Assembly (NCBI GenBank): GCA_922989275.2
Contig: OV277858.1
Span: 97,140,794 to 97,204,793, forward strand
Direction of reading: 5' to 3'
DNA: 64,000 nt
From: Gari tellinella
Lineage: Eukaryota; Mollusca; Bivalvia; Cardiida; Psammobiidae
Of the stretch, positions 9,901 through 20,806 are shown piece after piece. Made by a program: the position numbers and the translations under genes. The notes below the pieces were generated by a model that was given only the letters and a program-made list of their open reading frames with translations, made no database searches and was not told where the DNA came from. Positions within the stretch are counted from its first letter, which is position 1, and each line of letters starts with the position of its first letter.

Positions 9901-10807
9901 TCACACAAGCAACAAATGACACAAGTCTATTTATGCATTTACTTTCACTTTTGCCTCATTTGAAATATTTCGCCGTAATTGTTATTGGGTTTTATTCACC
10001 CATAGATATATGCTGTACCAAACTAAAACAAAGAAAACTTATACTTGTGGAAAGACTTAACGTTTAGTCTTAACATCGTTTGAGTTATTGGTTAAAATTA
10101 GTTATTTGACGCTTAATTTCATTTTCGGATTCATTTCAATATGATGACATGACGTCATTTTGTTGAAGCATCTGAAATTTGAAACAAGAAATATCTTTAA
10201 AAAAGATATTCGGCGGAATGAGTGGTTGAACTAAGGCTATATAGATGGGTGTGCAAAATTGAATGAAATTGAGGTTTTCAAAGAATTGTAATATCTTGGA
10301 TTGAAAAGCAAAAAATAAAAGTATACAATTGAAACAGTAACTTTTATTTAAAATGCAAAACTATCATGTACAGAAATGCAAAACAAAACAATAATTTAAC
10401 TCATATCCTAGCTACTGGTAGGAGATCCTCACATTAATCTATTGTTCTATATATCAAACTTCATTCATAGAGTTTCTTGAAACAAACTATAGCATACACA
10501 AATGTACAGATTCAACAGTCTGCTCTACTTCACTCCTGTAAATAATGATGAAACCACACAATTGTGTTTAACTCACTTGAGGCCATTTATATTTAATATT
10601 GCTTTTAATGTATGGCAAATGTGTACAAATAGTTAACAATTAAAACAAATTGGTAGTAAACAATTACAAAACACCTAGCTTCCTCTGTATTTCAGATGTC
10701 ATCTTAAATTGCATCAGCCCCCAGTGTAGTAAACAGTCTGGTCTGTGTCTCTAAATTTTACACTCACAGCCATATCTGGGAAAACTGTAATTGGACATAG
10801 ACCAGCC
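9901..10807. other. Unassigned 0.9 kb
   Basis: Contains a 64-codon open frame (9873-10067) without recognisable features. Read on the minus strand, an AATAAA lies near 10345, so a host transcript 3' UTR is possible but unsupported otherwise. Confidence 0.3.
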
Positions 10808-11004
10808 TACAGGGCTCCAGATAAGAGGGAGTAAACTAAACAAATCACATTTATTCACTCATTTCAGCACCAAACCCTATGGTGTTACCACTCACTTTGA
10901 TTGTCTCGAAGAGACAATTCAAATGTTAAGTGACACCACAGGGTTTGATGCACAAATAAAGATTTTAAGTTTTGAAATAATTCCCTTATCTGGAGCCCTG
11001 GCTA
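10808..11004. mobile_element. Palindromic element family M, copy 1
   Basis: TACAGGGCTCCAGATAAGAG against CTTATCTGGAGCCCTG are the terminal arms. The centre is TGTCTCGAAGAGACA. The 143-codon open frame over 10791-11222 runs through this palindrome and is not taken as a gene. Confidence 0.8.
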
Positions 11005-11401
11005 CTATCCAATCAGACTATTCAGTTTCAACAGGTGCTCTCAAGTCTAAATTTCTGATCAAATATAATTGGTTGAAATGTGTGGCCAAACAGAAAGTGT
11101 GGCTAAATAGAAACCAGACAGCTCCGCCGAAAAATAAAATAATATGTATATCATGCTACCTGCAACGGTTTTATCAGTCGTTTTCTGAGGCCCAGTGGTT
11201 ACTACCAGGGAGATTAGATTAAAGAGCTCCTGTTACTACTTAGCCTTTTTGTAGAGTATTCGGGATAAATAAAAATGATACAGTTGACACTTGGGAATGT
11301 TTCATTTACTCATAATGTTCTACGTTTATCAATCTAAACTGTTTTACAGTGAGAGTAGTAATACAGTATTTTGCCGATTCATACTTTTATATGATTTTAT
11401 T

Positions 11402-12033
11402 ATATATCCTCTTCGTCCGTTCATCCGGAACCCTTAGCGAAAAGGGATTATAAAGATAACCGATTTAAATAGTAACTGGGAGATACATAGAATGAATATG
11501 GAGAAAAAATAGTTTTCTAACTGAAAATAACACTTAAAGTAATCAAACAACTTCATTGTTTAAACAAATACCAGTTATTCAAACTAACCTTTGGCTGTAA
11601 ATGCAGCGCCGCGAATTCCTATCATGACGGAAGTATGACGTCATCATCCGGGTAACAAAGGCGCTTGTACACAATCGGATCAAATTGATACTGCATGTGA
11701 AAGGTCAATTTCCAGACACTCGCTACACGTAATAAACATTTAGAGTTATATTGGAAAATGCGTTATTCGAAATCATTTTACAAAGGGACATTAAAAAAAT
11801 TAAGGTACGTGGTGAATTTTGGTACTCATTTTTCGAAAATATAATTTTCTTCAAAGTTTCACTAAAATTCCAAGTTTTTTTCAGCATTTTTCTCGGCTAT
11901 TATGCTGCACACATCTATTACCTAACCGGACCGCTTTTGCGATGACGTAAGCAAACCGCACGCACTTTATCAAGCGTTTTTGTGAGGCTTCCGGATTGGT
12001 AGGAAGGGTCCGGTTATGGAGTATGGAGGATAT
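11402..12033 (+). mobile_element. Element family N, long copy (about 630 bp)
   Basis: Imperfect TIRs: ATATCCTCTTC..CCGGAACCCTT at the left, and AAGGGTCCGG..GGAGGATAT at the right. A second copy (19923-20446) is about 85-90% similar by eye and lacks about 110 bp near 11717-11830. No transposase frame; non-autonomous DNA element. Confidence 0.75.
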
Positions 12034-12691
12034 GCTCACTGTTCCATATGATTTATATTGCACAGCATATTTTGCACGTTTATGTGACAAATTATATCAT
12101 AGCATGCGTAATGAAAATTAAAGACATAACCCTTGTCCATTCTATGATTACCTCCCCCATTGTTCTCTCTAGGCGTGAAAGTAAATGTAAAGCATCAGAA
12201 TCTTTGGAGTGCAAACTTTGCCACAGCCTTCTCAAGTTGTCTAGAGAAGCCCTGACATACTCACACTCAAGGGTTAATTCAAACTAAACCATTAAAATAA
12301 GGGACGGGCCTCACATGATACTGATTATTTGCCTAGACCGTGTTACGGTATAAACATGCTATCCATGCAGTATGTAAGCCAACATAGCGCATTTTTCATA
12401 CCTGAACATTCAGGCACATACGTACATGTAATCTAAACATATAAAAAGAAGTAATCCGCTATGTATATGGAGGCAACATTGCTTACAAACCCATGAATTT
12501 GGTGGAAAGAAGTCGATTTTTAAATCGGTTTGTTGACATCCGATCAACGGCGGAGATTGTCCGAGTTCGTTCGGCTTGCGCCCGGTAAAGATGTTTTCAT
12601 AGTGTTTTCTTCTGACTTGGCAGAGCTATTTTTAGATTGGAACATTCTAAAACTTTAAAAGGGATGAGTATTCCCTACATTCAGCAAGAGA
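12034..12691. other. Unassigned 0.65 kb
   Basis: Open frames of 79 codons or fewer show no motif. Locally GC-richer around 12530-12590. No repeat recognised. Confidence 0.3.
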
Positions 12692-13124
12692 CAATGGTCG
12701 TATTCGAATCATCGAGTTTGTGGTCAACGAAAAGTGGGCGGAGCAAACGCGCGAAGATTTACTGATGTCAACGATTTTGGCCCGACTCGAATAGAAATTG
12801 TAGTCAACGAAAACTTTGTACTTCCGGACGAATGGAAATGAATCAAACACCCGTTAAAACAGTCGTAATACTCCCAATTTTTATATACGCACATAATGCC
12901 ATGTGATCTGGATCCAATCGATTAATTGAGAGGGTATTTATGTTTGTTTTATCTAGAAACACTAATCACATGGTATAAACGTGATCACGTGACTAAATCA
13001 ACGCTCGATTTTAGGGTTTGACAACATTTTGTCAACGGAAAACATCAAGTCGTGATTCGAATAGAACTTGTTGACAAATATTCCAACTAACGCGATAGTT
13101 GCCCTGATTCGAATACGACCATTG
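12692..13124. mobile_element. Inverted-repeat element family O (433 bp)
   Basis: CAATGGTCGTATTCGAATCA at 12692-12711 is exactly mirrored at 13105-13124. Internal GACTCGAATAGAA (near 12783) and GATTCGAATAGAA (near 13055) echo the ends. No coding capacity; a single copy in the window. Confidence 0.8.
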
Positions 13125-13149
13125 ATAGCTGTATTTATTGTGCGCAATA

Positions 13150-13396
13150 TACAGTAGAGAATACATTTTTCTTTCCGGTTTAAACGCAAACGCAATTCAC
13201 TACACTGTGGAAATTTACTTTTAGAAATTTTAACTATTTTTTTAATCTGAGTAGCAAACAGGTTGGAGCCTGATCAGACGCTGGGTTACGCGGTGTATGA
13301 TCTGGCTCCAACCTGTTTGCAATGGTAATAAATTTTTTCTAATAATAGTTTTTTTTATAAATGCGTTTAATTTGAAAGAATAAAATATCAGTAAAT
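13150..13396 (-). mobile_element. MITE-A, full length but worn right end
   Basis: TACAGTAGAGAATACATTTT and CCGGTTTAAACGCAAACGC mark the start. Core 1 is changed to GGTTGGAGCC / GGCTCCAACC, a paired change in both arms. The end ATCAGTAAATTTA is degenerate. Confidence 0.8.
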
Positions 13397-13481
13397 TTAG
13401 CGCAGCATTCTCGTGCTGCACGATGATCATACTTATCTCAAGTAGGAATGTGTACGACTATATATTCGATGTTACATTCCT

Positions 13482-13731
13482 TACAGTGGAGAATATATTA
13501 TTCTTTCCCAATAAACGCGCTTACGCTAAAACCATGGTTTCAATTGCAAACAGTATGGTGCAGATCAGACGCCGGGTAACCCGGCGTCTGATCAGGCACC
13601 AAACTGTTTGCAACTCAGACTAACATGAATGGTCATAATTGTCTAAAGGTTGTGTTTTTATGCGTTTTATTGTGATGCGTTTGCGTTTCGTTTGCGTTTT
13701 AAACGGGAAAGACTGTTACCTATTTACCATT
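13482..13731 (+). mobile_element. MITE-A, right end worn
   Basis: TACAGTGGAGAATATATTAT opens it. Core 1 at 13546-13612 carries the paired variant GGTGC..GCACC in place of GGAGCC..GGCTCC. The right terminus reads TATTTACCATTA. Confidence 0.8.
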
Positions 13732-14300
13732 ATTAACTATTCTGTTCTAAAGTAACACAGAAATTCAGAAAAATCGGATCGATCACGTGACTCTTATTCG
13801 ACCATGCGGAAATTCTCGGAAGCCGACACGAAGATTTGTTATGTAAACAAAAAGCTTATTTTTCCAACCATCTCGATAAGAAATCGGCACATTTATGTAT
13901 GGTTCTTAAAGAAAGGGGGGCATATTTCAGGCACCTGACAACGGGTTTCGCTTAGTTTTAATACATAGAAAATGTTCTTATATAAGAAATTGCGCGATTT
14001 AAACATACATTTGGCTGACATTCTGGCTTTAAACTTTCTATTTTTTTTTTTTTTTTAATACATGACTACATGTAGGTGTAACCACCCAAGCTAGGTCAAG
14101 TAATGTTTTTAACTATTCAACGTTTCTATTTGGGTTGTCGCGTAAATGCAGGAAGGAAGTGAAACAGAAAGCTCAAAAAGAAGCATTAGGCTTGATTTGT
14201 CATTATACAGTAATTAGTCTTTCGAGAGCTCAATATTTCTGTCAAACTATGACAGTTTTCAATCCTCTCAGACCTCATGTTGTCATGCACGATTTTATCC
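13732..14300. other. Unassigned stretch with a T16 homopolymer
   Basis: A T run lies at 14041-14056. GTGAAACAGAAAGCTC at 14160 is a scrap of MITE-B core 2. The rest is unrecognised. Confidence 0.35.
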
Positions 14301-14501
14301 CAACCCTTATGCTAAGCGCAAATTGGCTAATATTCACAACAGTTTGGATCCAAATCAGACGCCGCGTAACGCGGCGTCTGATCTGGATCCCAACTGTTCG
14401 TAATTCTTATTCAACATTATTTCAGATTAAAAACAGTAATTTTGCTCTTATTTCGCAGACGAAGAATATTAAGCAGACGACACTCCAGCATGATAAGGGT
14501 A
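14301..14501 (-). mobile_element. MITE-D variant
   Basis: CAACCCTTATGCT and AGCATGATAAGGGT are matching ends that differ from the main D end. Core 1 (14338-14399) is of GGATCC / CGCGTAACGCG type. The right arm holds AAGCAGACGACA. Confidence 0.75.
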
Positions 14502-14560
14502 AAAACTGCTGTAAAGTTGCCGTTTGCTAAAATGTGTCGCTTGCAACAACTATCAAATAT

Positions 14561-14602
14561 AGCGTACTGGGGAGAAGACGTTATTCTTTCCCGTTTAAGG
14601 CC
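14561..14602 (-). repeat. MITE-A terminal fragment
   Basis: TACTGGGGAGAAGACGTTAT, TCTTTCCCGTTTAA is one family A end. Unrelated sequence follows. Confidence 0.6.
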
Positions 14603-14728
14603 TTTCGCTACCGGAAGTCGGTCTTGTGGGCGAGCGGATATGCGTCTGGACGACACAGACTATTTTCGTACGTGTTTATACTAGAAAATTTATATAAAGG
14701 AAATGTTGATATAAATTAGTATAATCCT

Positions 14729-14812
14729 TCATAGCGCAGTTAGTATAGTGGTTGACTATAGTGGTTGACTAGCAATCCAAAGGTCATAGGTTCGAGACCC
14801 ATCCGATCCAAA
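14729..14812 (+). repeat. tRNA-like unit with duplicated D-arm (SINE head or tRNA pseudogene)
   Basis: A box-like TAGCGCAGTTAG and B box GGTTCGAGACC are in tRNA order. A perfect 13-bp tandem duplication (TATAGTGGTTGAC at 14744 and 14757) enlarges the D-arm, so a working tRNA is unlikely. Confidence 0.6.
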
Positions 14813-14819
14813 TATTTTT

Positions 14820-15709
14820 GTTTAGTGTCCGATTTATTGACTTGTCAATCCATAACGCAGTAATCAAGAGACATGTTATGTTTAGTCTTCGTTGATTAGT
14901 ACTAGTGATGTTTACGGTCCAAGTATATATTCACTTACCTGTACGTTTTAGTTTAATGACTTACAAGTCAATTAAATCGGTATACATGTAAACGATTTGA
15001 TCGAACTATAAATCCACACCTTGAAGCTTATCAATACGCTAACCTTTTCAAGATCGATATTGCCCATTATAATTATGTTCAAACAATATAATAAACCTTG
15101 TATGCAAGTCCATGAATAAATAATAATGCATTTTAATGACAAAGTTTTAATTCTAAGGTAGGTAACTGTATCTAAACAACAAATATCCCACATTTTAATA
15201 AGAAAATATGTTATTACAACAAATCCTGACTGTAATATTTTCTAATTTTTTCAGACTGACTAGTTCATCAACCATATATTTGAATAAAATGAAAACAAAT
15301 ATACATTGATTGAGTCAGTTTTTTGTAATTCAATTTTTTAGCATTTTGCAAAATTTAAATAGCTGATAACATCTTTCTGAACACCTTTATTCAAAATGTT
15401 TTTAGCTTTTCTAGTAATGAATGTTGTGGACGAGAATTATAGTCATTAGCTTTATTCATTTTTAAGAAAAATAAAATCATCAAAATTCTAGGTTTTTGTC
15501 AGAAAAAAGACCTTTAAGACAAACCACACGATAAATTTTGCCTATATTTACACACATTGTTTCTTAGGCTATTATCATTCTTCATGACAATTTTCATAAC
15601 AATCGTATGTAAACTACGCGCATATTCGAAGTACCTTAAACGCAATCGAAATACAAATGCAGTGCAGTTTAACGTATATACATGCCAACTTGTTTACAGT
15701 TTTGACTAC
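14820..15709. other. Unassigned 0.9 kb
   Basis: AT-rich, with no palindromes of the local families and no convincing coding frame. One of the longer element-free stretches of the window. Confidence 0.35.
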
Positions 15710-15959
15710 TACAGTTGAGAAAACGTTATTCTTTCCCAATAAACGCGTTTACGCTAAAACTATTATTTCCAATACAAACAATATGGAGCCAGATCAGACG
15801 CCGGGTAACCCGGCGTCTGATCAGGCTCCAAACTGTTTGCCACCAAGATAAACATGAAATATCAGAATTGTCCAAAAAGTGTTCTTTTCTACGTTTTAGT
15901 GCTTTGCGTTTGCGTACGTTTGCGTTTAAACGGGAAAGAATAACAGATTCTCCACTGTA
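15710..15959 (+). mobile_element. MITE-A, young subfamily (250 bp)
   Basis: TACAGTTGAGAAAACGTTAT to CAGATTCTCCACTGTA. It shares the marks GCGTACGTTTGCG and CACCAAGATAAACATG with copies at 18053, 21125, 47554 and 57119, and in reverse at 19562 and 24272. Confidence 0.9.
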
Positions 15960-15960
15960 A

Positions 15961-16075
15961 TTTGGAGACCCTGGGTTACGCTGCGTCTGATCTGGCCCCA
16001 AAATGTTTGCAATCGAATGTAATAGTTTAAGCGTAAACGGGTTTAGTTAGAAGGAATAACGTCTTCTTCACTGTA
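15961..16075 (-). mobile_element. MITE-A right half
   Basis: Begins inside core 1 (TTGGAGACCCTGGGTTACG), then TTTAAGCGTAAACGG and the end GTCTTCTTCACTGTA. It abuts the preceding copy directly. Confidence 0.75.
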
Positions 16076-16127
16076 ACTACATTTTATTGAGAGAAACAAA
16101 TATCACCAGAGTTTCGAATAATTTTTA

Positions 16128-16175
16128 TCAAGGTGAGACGGCGAAATGCTCAGCGTCATATGTGTATCAAAATTG
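16128..16175. repeat. Core 1 remnant
   Basis: GAGACGGCGAAATG..CAGCGTC and AAAATTGTTTGCAAT keep one arm and traces of the stem. Confidence 0.3.
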
Positions 16176-16478
16176 TTTGCAATAGTTAAAACAAATTCCT
16201 CGTAGCAGACAGACAGTGCATGCGGGCCGGCTAATTTAGTGCTACAGATTCCAGTGATCATATCATTGATAATACTGGCGCTCGCTTCTGGGTAAATGTT
16301 TAATTAAAGAACAACCTGTCTAGCTCTCAAATTCTGAAGGACAAACACGTTTTTAAAATGGAAACGATCAAAGACACAGTCGGACATTGCCTTAACAAAT
16401 TAAAAGCGACATTTCGGGAAATGAATCTTTATTTCGTCAGGAAATTGTTAATATTGCACAGCTTTTATCAACAATTAT

Positions 16479-16690
16479 CTAACCCCTCCACAACCTTATC
16501 CGAAGTACAATGATTAGTTGCTAACAGTTTTAACCCTGATCAGACGCCGCTTTACGCCACGTTTGATCAAGATCCAAACTGTTCGATACTTCGTGTTATA
16601 TTTCCCTCAAAATATCTATAAATAAATGAAGAATAAAAACACACGACAATTGTTTAAAGCTGATTACGGCATGGCAGTGAAAAGGTTAAA
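16479..16690 (-). mobile_element. MITE-D, worn
   Basis: CTAACCCCTCCACAACCTTA to GGCAGTGAAAAGGTTAA. Core 1 (16530-16585) has mismatches. The right arm holds ACACGACAATTG. Confidence 0.75.
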
Positions 16691-16842
16691 ACGTAACTAC
16701 GAAAAGGTTAATCATTAATTCTATTTGTTATCGTCTGCATTGAAATTGTCGTCATCAAATGTTGTCCCCAAAGAGACTAGTGATTTAGTTAATTGACTTG
16801 TCGATAATTTCACCCACATCACTTTTCTCGTGCAGAAATATG

Positions 16843-16935
16843 ATAGATAGATAGATAGATATTTTATTGATTTAAACTATACACAGTTTCTCATCAATAC
16901 AAATATAAATTCACAATACATATTAATAGGTACAA
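16843..16935 (-). mobile_element. LINE 3'-end fragment with (GATA)n tail
   Basis: GATAGATAGATAGATA is followed by TTTATTGATTTAAACTATAC and CTCATCAATACAAATAT, identical in most positions to 32922-33010. Read on the minus strand, the GATA run is the 3' tail. Only about 90 bp are retained. Confidence 0.65.
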
Positions 16936-17515
16936 TATGAATTCTTAGCTACTCCACGTGCGGCATTGATCATCCGTCATGGTTGAATGATTATATTGAA
17001 ATTATGTGCAGAAAGTAGTCAAACCCGTTCTGGTGAAATTTGAGTAAGATTTGTGTAAACCTATTTTGAAAAGTGTTGCGTTAGAAGTGTCTTTCAGTGT
17101 ATACTTATCAGCAAGAAAGCAGTCTGAATCACAGATGCATGTAAAACAAATATCGACTGCACTCTTACATGTACACGTGCATTGAACCTGTATCAAAACA
17201 AAATACAAAAAAAAATATTCGAGAGCTGATATTTGAGTTGATTGCCTGCTGTTCAGATAAGAGAGAAAAGAAATAATGATCGAAGAGAGACAGAGAGTCA
17301 GATGTAACGTCAGAATTTTGAACATTGACTACATAAAATTATCGTGTATGAGCCAAATAAGCGAACGGTTAGATCTTGACCGAACATTGAGTTTCCTGGT
17401 GTCCGTTCAATATTAAAACTAATCAACTTGAAATATACATTTTTTAAGATACATTAAATAAAAAAGTAAGTTTAAGCAGACGGCATCATTTGAACTAAAA
17501 TTATATGTCAGCAGT
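16936..17515. other. Unassigned stretch
   Basis: A 107-codon minus-strand frame (17002-17325) is Cys- and Ser-rich with a hydrophobic start, but shows no family motif and no repeat match. Kept only as a weak candidate. Confidence 0.3.
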
Positions 17516-17720
17516 ACAGTTATTCCTCACAACATAAACATATAATGGTAGACAAATATTGTGTTTGTAGTTCGAAGGGAGTTGTTATAGGGAGGGTTAT
17601 CGACTTACATGTGCAAACAACTTGAATCCAGATCAGACGCCGGATAAACACGGCGCCTGATTTGAGTTCAAACTGTTTATCACTTGTCTTTACATTTCTT
17701 CTCTCAAAATGTCCAATATA
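17516..17720 (-). mobile_element. MITE-E, right part missing
   Basis: TACAGTTATTCCTCACAACA, TTCGAAGGGAGTTGTTATAG and core 1 (17612-17672) match family E in reverse. It stops where the next MITE-A begins. Confidence 0.65.
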
Positions 17721-17971
17721 TACAGGGGAGAAAACGTTATTCTTTCCCAATAAACGCGTTTTCGTTAAATCTATTATTTCTATTGAAAACAGTTTGGAGC
17801 CAGATCATACGCCGGGTTACCCGGCGTCTGATCAGGCTCCAAACTGTTTGCCGCTCAGCCAAAAATAAATGGTCAGAATTGCCTATAAGTTGTAATTTTC
17901 TACATTGTATTGCTATGTGTTTGCATTCCGTTTGCGTGTAAACGGGAAAGAATAACGTTTTCTCCACTGTA
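17721..17971 (+). mobile_element. MITE-A, full length
   Basis: TACAGGGGAGAAAACGTTAT to GTTTTCTCCACTGTA. Core 1 at 17787-17851 is of GGAGCC type. It probably inserted into the preceding MITE-E, whose right half is lost. Confidence 0.9.
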
Positions 17972-18052
17972 TACATTACCAGTTAACCGTGCGAATGTGC
18001 GATACAGAGTGATGTATTTAGCTCGAGACGTTTTTTGCGGAAATAGCCGATC

Positions 18053-18302
18053 TACAGTGGAGAATGTGTTATTCTTTCCCAATAAACGCGTTTACGCTAA
18101 AACTATTATTTGCAGTGCAAACAGTTTGGAGCCAGATCAGACGCCGGGTAACCCGGCGTCTGATCAGGCTCCAAACTGTTTGCCACCAAGATAAACATGA
18201 AATATCAGAATTGTCCAAAAGTTGTTCTTCTCTACGTTTTAGTGCTTTGCGTTTGCGTACGTTTGCGTTTAAACGGGAAAGAATAACAGATTCTCCACTG
18301 TA
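18053..18302 (+). mobile_element. MITE-A, young subfamily (250 bp)
   Basis: TACAGTGGAGAATGTGTTAT to CAGATTCTCCACTGTA, nearly identical to the copies at 15710 and 21125. Intact core 1. Confidence 0.92.
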
Positions 18303-18319
18303 CATGTAACGATAAGACT

Positions 18320-18545
18320 TACAGCAGAGAAGATGTTAGTGTTTCCAATTAAACGTTAAAGAAGTATTTCTATAACAAACAGTGTGGCAATTAATTACAA
18401 GCTGGGTAACCCGGCATCGGACAAGGTTCTAAACCGTTTACAACTCAGAAATAAACAATCTCGTCTGCATTTTATAGAACCTGTTTATTCTCCATTTTGT
18501 TGCACTACGTTCCCATTACGTTTGAAATTTCGTTTTAAGAACAAC
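18320..18545 (+). mobile_element. MITE-A, decayed
   Basis: TACAGCAGAGAAGATGTTAG, worn core (GCTGGGTAACCCGGCATC) and right-arm traces (CATTACGTTTGAAATTTCG). No clean right terminus. Confidence 0.55.
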
Positions 18546-18759
18546 ATACTTTCGATTGAAAACAAGATATTTGATCATTGAGCATCTCTTATATGTGAAG
18601 GTATCAAATTGTCCAATTAAAGCGACAAAGGGCAAAATGTATTTCTATAAATAACCATCTCTGAGGTTTAGTGACGTTAGTTTGACGTACATCTATCACA
18701 ATAATTACTCACCCTTTCATCAGTAAAGATAACAATATTCCAAATATGGAATAATATAC

Positions 18760-18952
18760 AATTGAAATTCAATATCTCGAACTCGATTTGGTCGACATAC
18801 CCGTATTTCAAAGTTAAAACGTGGCTTAGCCACGTTTTAACTTTGAAATACGGGTATGTTTGACTTAACCAAGCATGGAATAATGCAATTCATGTGTCGA
18901 CAAATCGGATAGTTTGAATTAAGTGAGTTCGAGATGTCGAAGTTCGACTGTA
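18760..18952. mobile_element. Palindromic element family H, copy 1
   Basis: A 63-bp perfect or near-perfect palindrome at 18796-18858 (CATACCCGTATTTCAAAGTT, AAAACGTGGCT and mirror). Outer parts ATATCTCGAACTCGAT and GAGTTCGAGATGTCGAAG are also inverted. Confidence 0.75.
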
Positions 18953-19073
18953 GTCTAGTATTGAATTATAGAATTGCTTTAATCTAATAGAGCTATGTAT
19001 TTGGATATGCTTTTCTTTGATAAAGTCCACAGAGGTCGAACTATTAAAGTAGAGCCATTTTATAATTTAATAA

Positions 19074-19425
19074 CACAGTGCTCCCTCTCTAAAACACCAC
19101 CCACTGGGAGACGAAATTTGCCTGTGTTGTTTCGAGGGATTGGTTATAGGGAGGGGAAATAAGTACCCTAAGAGTACCTTTATTTGCAAACAGTTTGAGC
19201 CCAGATCAGACGCCGCGTTCAAACTGTTGTCACGAGTCTTTATTTTTATTTTGCAAAAATGTCCAATGCCTAACTTTTAGAAAAACAGCTAACGACAATT
19301 TTTAGCAGACGATTTGGCAGCCGAGAAAGCGACAGAATTAAATGTCGTGTTTGGGTAATAGCGGCCATCGTTTTTGTAAGGAGGAAATCGTTGTTCGGAT
19401 GGCCGTCGCCAAGAGAGAGTATTGT
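19074..19425 (-). mobile_element. MITE-E with collapsed core
   Basis: CACAGTGCTCCCTCTCTAAA to AAGAGAGAGTATTGTA. The core keeps only CCCAGATCAGACGCCGCGTT plus a short mirror. The right arm holds AGCAGACGATTTGGCAGC. Confidence 0.65.
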
Positions 19426-19440
19426 ACATGTACATGTATT

Positions 19441-19507
19441 TGCAAACAGTTCTTTTCCAAATAAGGCACAGAGTTGTTTGATGTCTGAGTTTGATCCAAA
19501 CCGTTTA
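19441..19507. repeat. Core 1 remnant
   Basis: GCAAACAGTTCTTTTCC, GTCTGAGTTTGATCCAAAC: arms recognisable, stem lost. Confidence 0.35.
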
Positions 19508-19561
19508 ATAATTATACAGTGCTCCCTCCCTGCAACGACCCTCCGAAAAAGGATCTCTCTT

Positions 19562-19812
19562 TACAGTGGAGAATCTGTTATTCTTTCCCGTTTAAACGCA
19601 AACGTACGCAAACGCAAAACACTAAAACGTAGAAAAGTACAACTTTTGGACAATTCTGAGTATTCATGTTTATCTTGGTGGCAAACAGTTTAGAGCCTGA
19701 TCAGACGCCGGGTTACCCGGCGTCTTATCTGGCTCCAAACTGTTTGCACTGCAAATAATAGTTTTTAGCGTAAACGCGTTTATTGGGAAATAATTACACA
19801 TTATCCACTGTA
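19562..19812 (-). mobile_element. MITE-A, young subfamily, nested in MITE-E
   Basis: TACAGTGGAGAATCTGTTAT to CATTATCCACTGTA. Core 1 at 19680-19748. TA at each junction; E sequence on both sides. Confidence 0.9.
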
Positions 19813-19922
19813 TACAATGTAACGACCCTAGATGCTGTCCCACAAGCAAAACCATTATGTCTAACGCTTGCTCTGCTGCAATATCGTCTGTTTAACATTG
19901 TCCTCCGCTATCTCAAAGTTAC

Positions 19923-20446
19923 ATATATATCCTCTTCAATCGTTTGTCCGGAACCCTTAGTGAAAAAGGATTATAAAGGTAATCAATTTAAATGGAAACT
20001 GGGAGATACATTGAACGAATATGGAGAAAAAATAATTTTCTAACTGAAAATAACACTTAAAGTTATCAAACAACTTCATTGTTTACACAAAAAAACAGTT
20101 ATTCAAACTAACCTTCGGCTGTAAATACAGCGCCGCGAATTCCTATTATGACGGAAGTGTGACGTAATCATCCGGGTAACAAAGGCGCTTGTACACAATC
20201 GGGTCAAATTTATACTGCATATGAAAGGTCAATTTCCAGATTGTTTGAATACATAATTTTCTTCAAAGTTTCACTAAAATTCCAAGGTTTTTTCAGCATT
20301 TTTTTCGGCTATTATGCTGTCCGCATCTAATACTTAACCAGAACCGCTTTTGCGATGACGTAAGCAAACCGCACGCGCTGTATCAAGCGTTTTTGTGAGG
20401 CTTCCGGACAAGTAGGAAGGGTCCGTTTAATGAGAATGGAGGATAA
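19923..20446 (+). mobile_element. Element family N, short copy (about 525 bp), nested in MITE-E
   Basis: Collinear with 11402-12033 but missing about 110 bp in the middle. Ends ATATCCTCTTC and GGAGGATA. Contains the same CAGCGCCGCGAATTCCTAT segment. No coding capacity. Confidence 0.75.
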
Positions 20447-20571
20447 GTATACATTTTGACATTCTGGATTTAAGATGTTTGAAAATGCTAGCCAAGTATT
20501 TATTTTTCCTGCGAAAAGCACATACAATCTTTGTCTCCCGTTGGACGTTGTTGAAGAGAGGGAGAACTGTA

Positions 20572-20806
20572 CAGATGTTTCTTGCATGAGCAAAAAATGC
20601 CGAAACTTTAATTGAAAAAAAAAATGAATTCATTTGACAAGTTCTTTAACCGATTACCGGTACGTCCTAGCGACGTGCAGAAGTGTCTTTTACAATTAGT
20701 GTTGGAATGTTTGAAGATAATATTGTCCTACGCCAAGACTCACTTGTGACAGCGTTCTTACTGAAACCAACTGATCAGAAATGTACATCCTTGTCATTTT
20801 GCAATA
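20572..20806. other. Unassigned stretch
   Basis: No element or gene recognised. Confidence 0.3.

Larger units (their letters stand above)
19515..20571 (+). mobile_element. MITE-E split by a nested MITE-A and a nested N element
   Basis: TACAGTGCTCCCTCCCTGCA at 19515 and GAGAGGGAGAACTGTA at 20571 are the ends. MITE-A (19562-19812) and N (19923-20446) interrupt it. E-specific sequence resumes between them (CAATATCGTCTGTTTAACAT) and after N (TTTGTCTCCCGTTGGACG). Core 1 is absent. Confidence 0.7.

Noticed and set aside
9901..10807. 3' UTR of a host gene on the minus strand
   Set aside because: An AATAAA and the absence of repeats are compatible, but no coding exon or splice signal could be tied to it.
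10791..11222. A 143-codon open frame
   Set aside because: Half of it is the family M palindrome and no domain is recognisable.
14041..14056. T16 run as a retroposed poly(A) tail on the minus strand
   Set aside because: No retroelement body or target-site duplication is recognisable next to it.
17002..17325. A 107-codon minus-strand frame with a hydrophobic start
   Set aside because: It could pass for a secreted peptide, but the cysteines follow TGTACATGT-type simple sequence and there is no repeat or family support.
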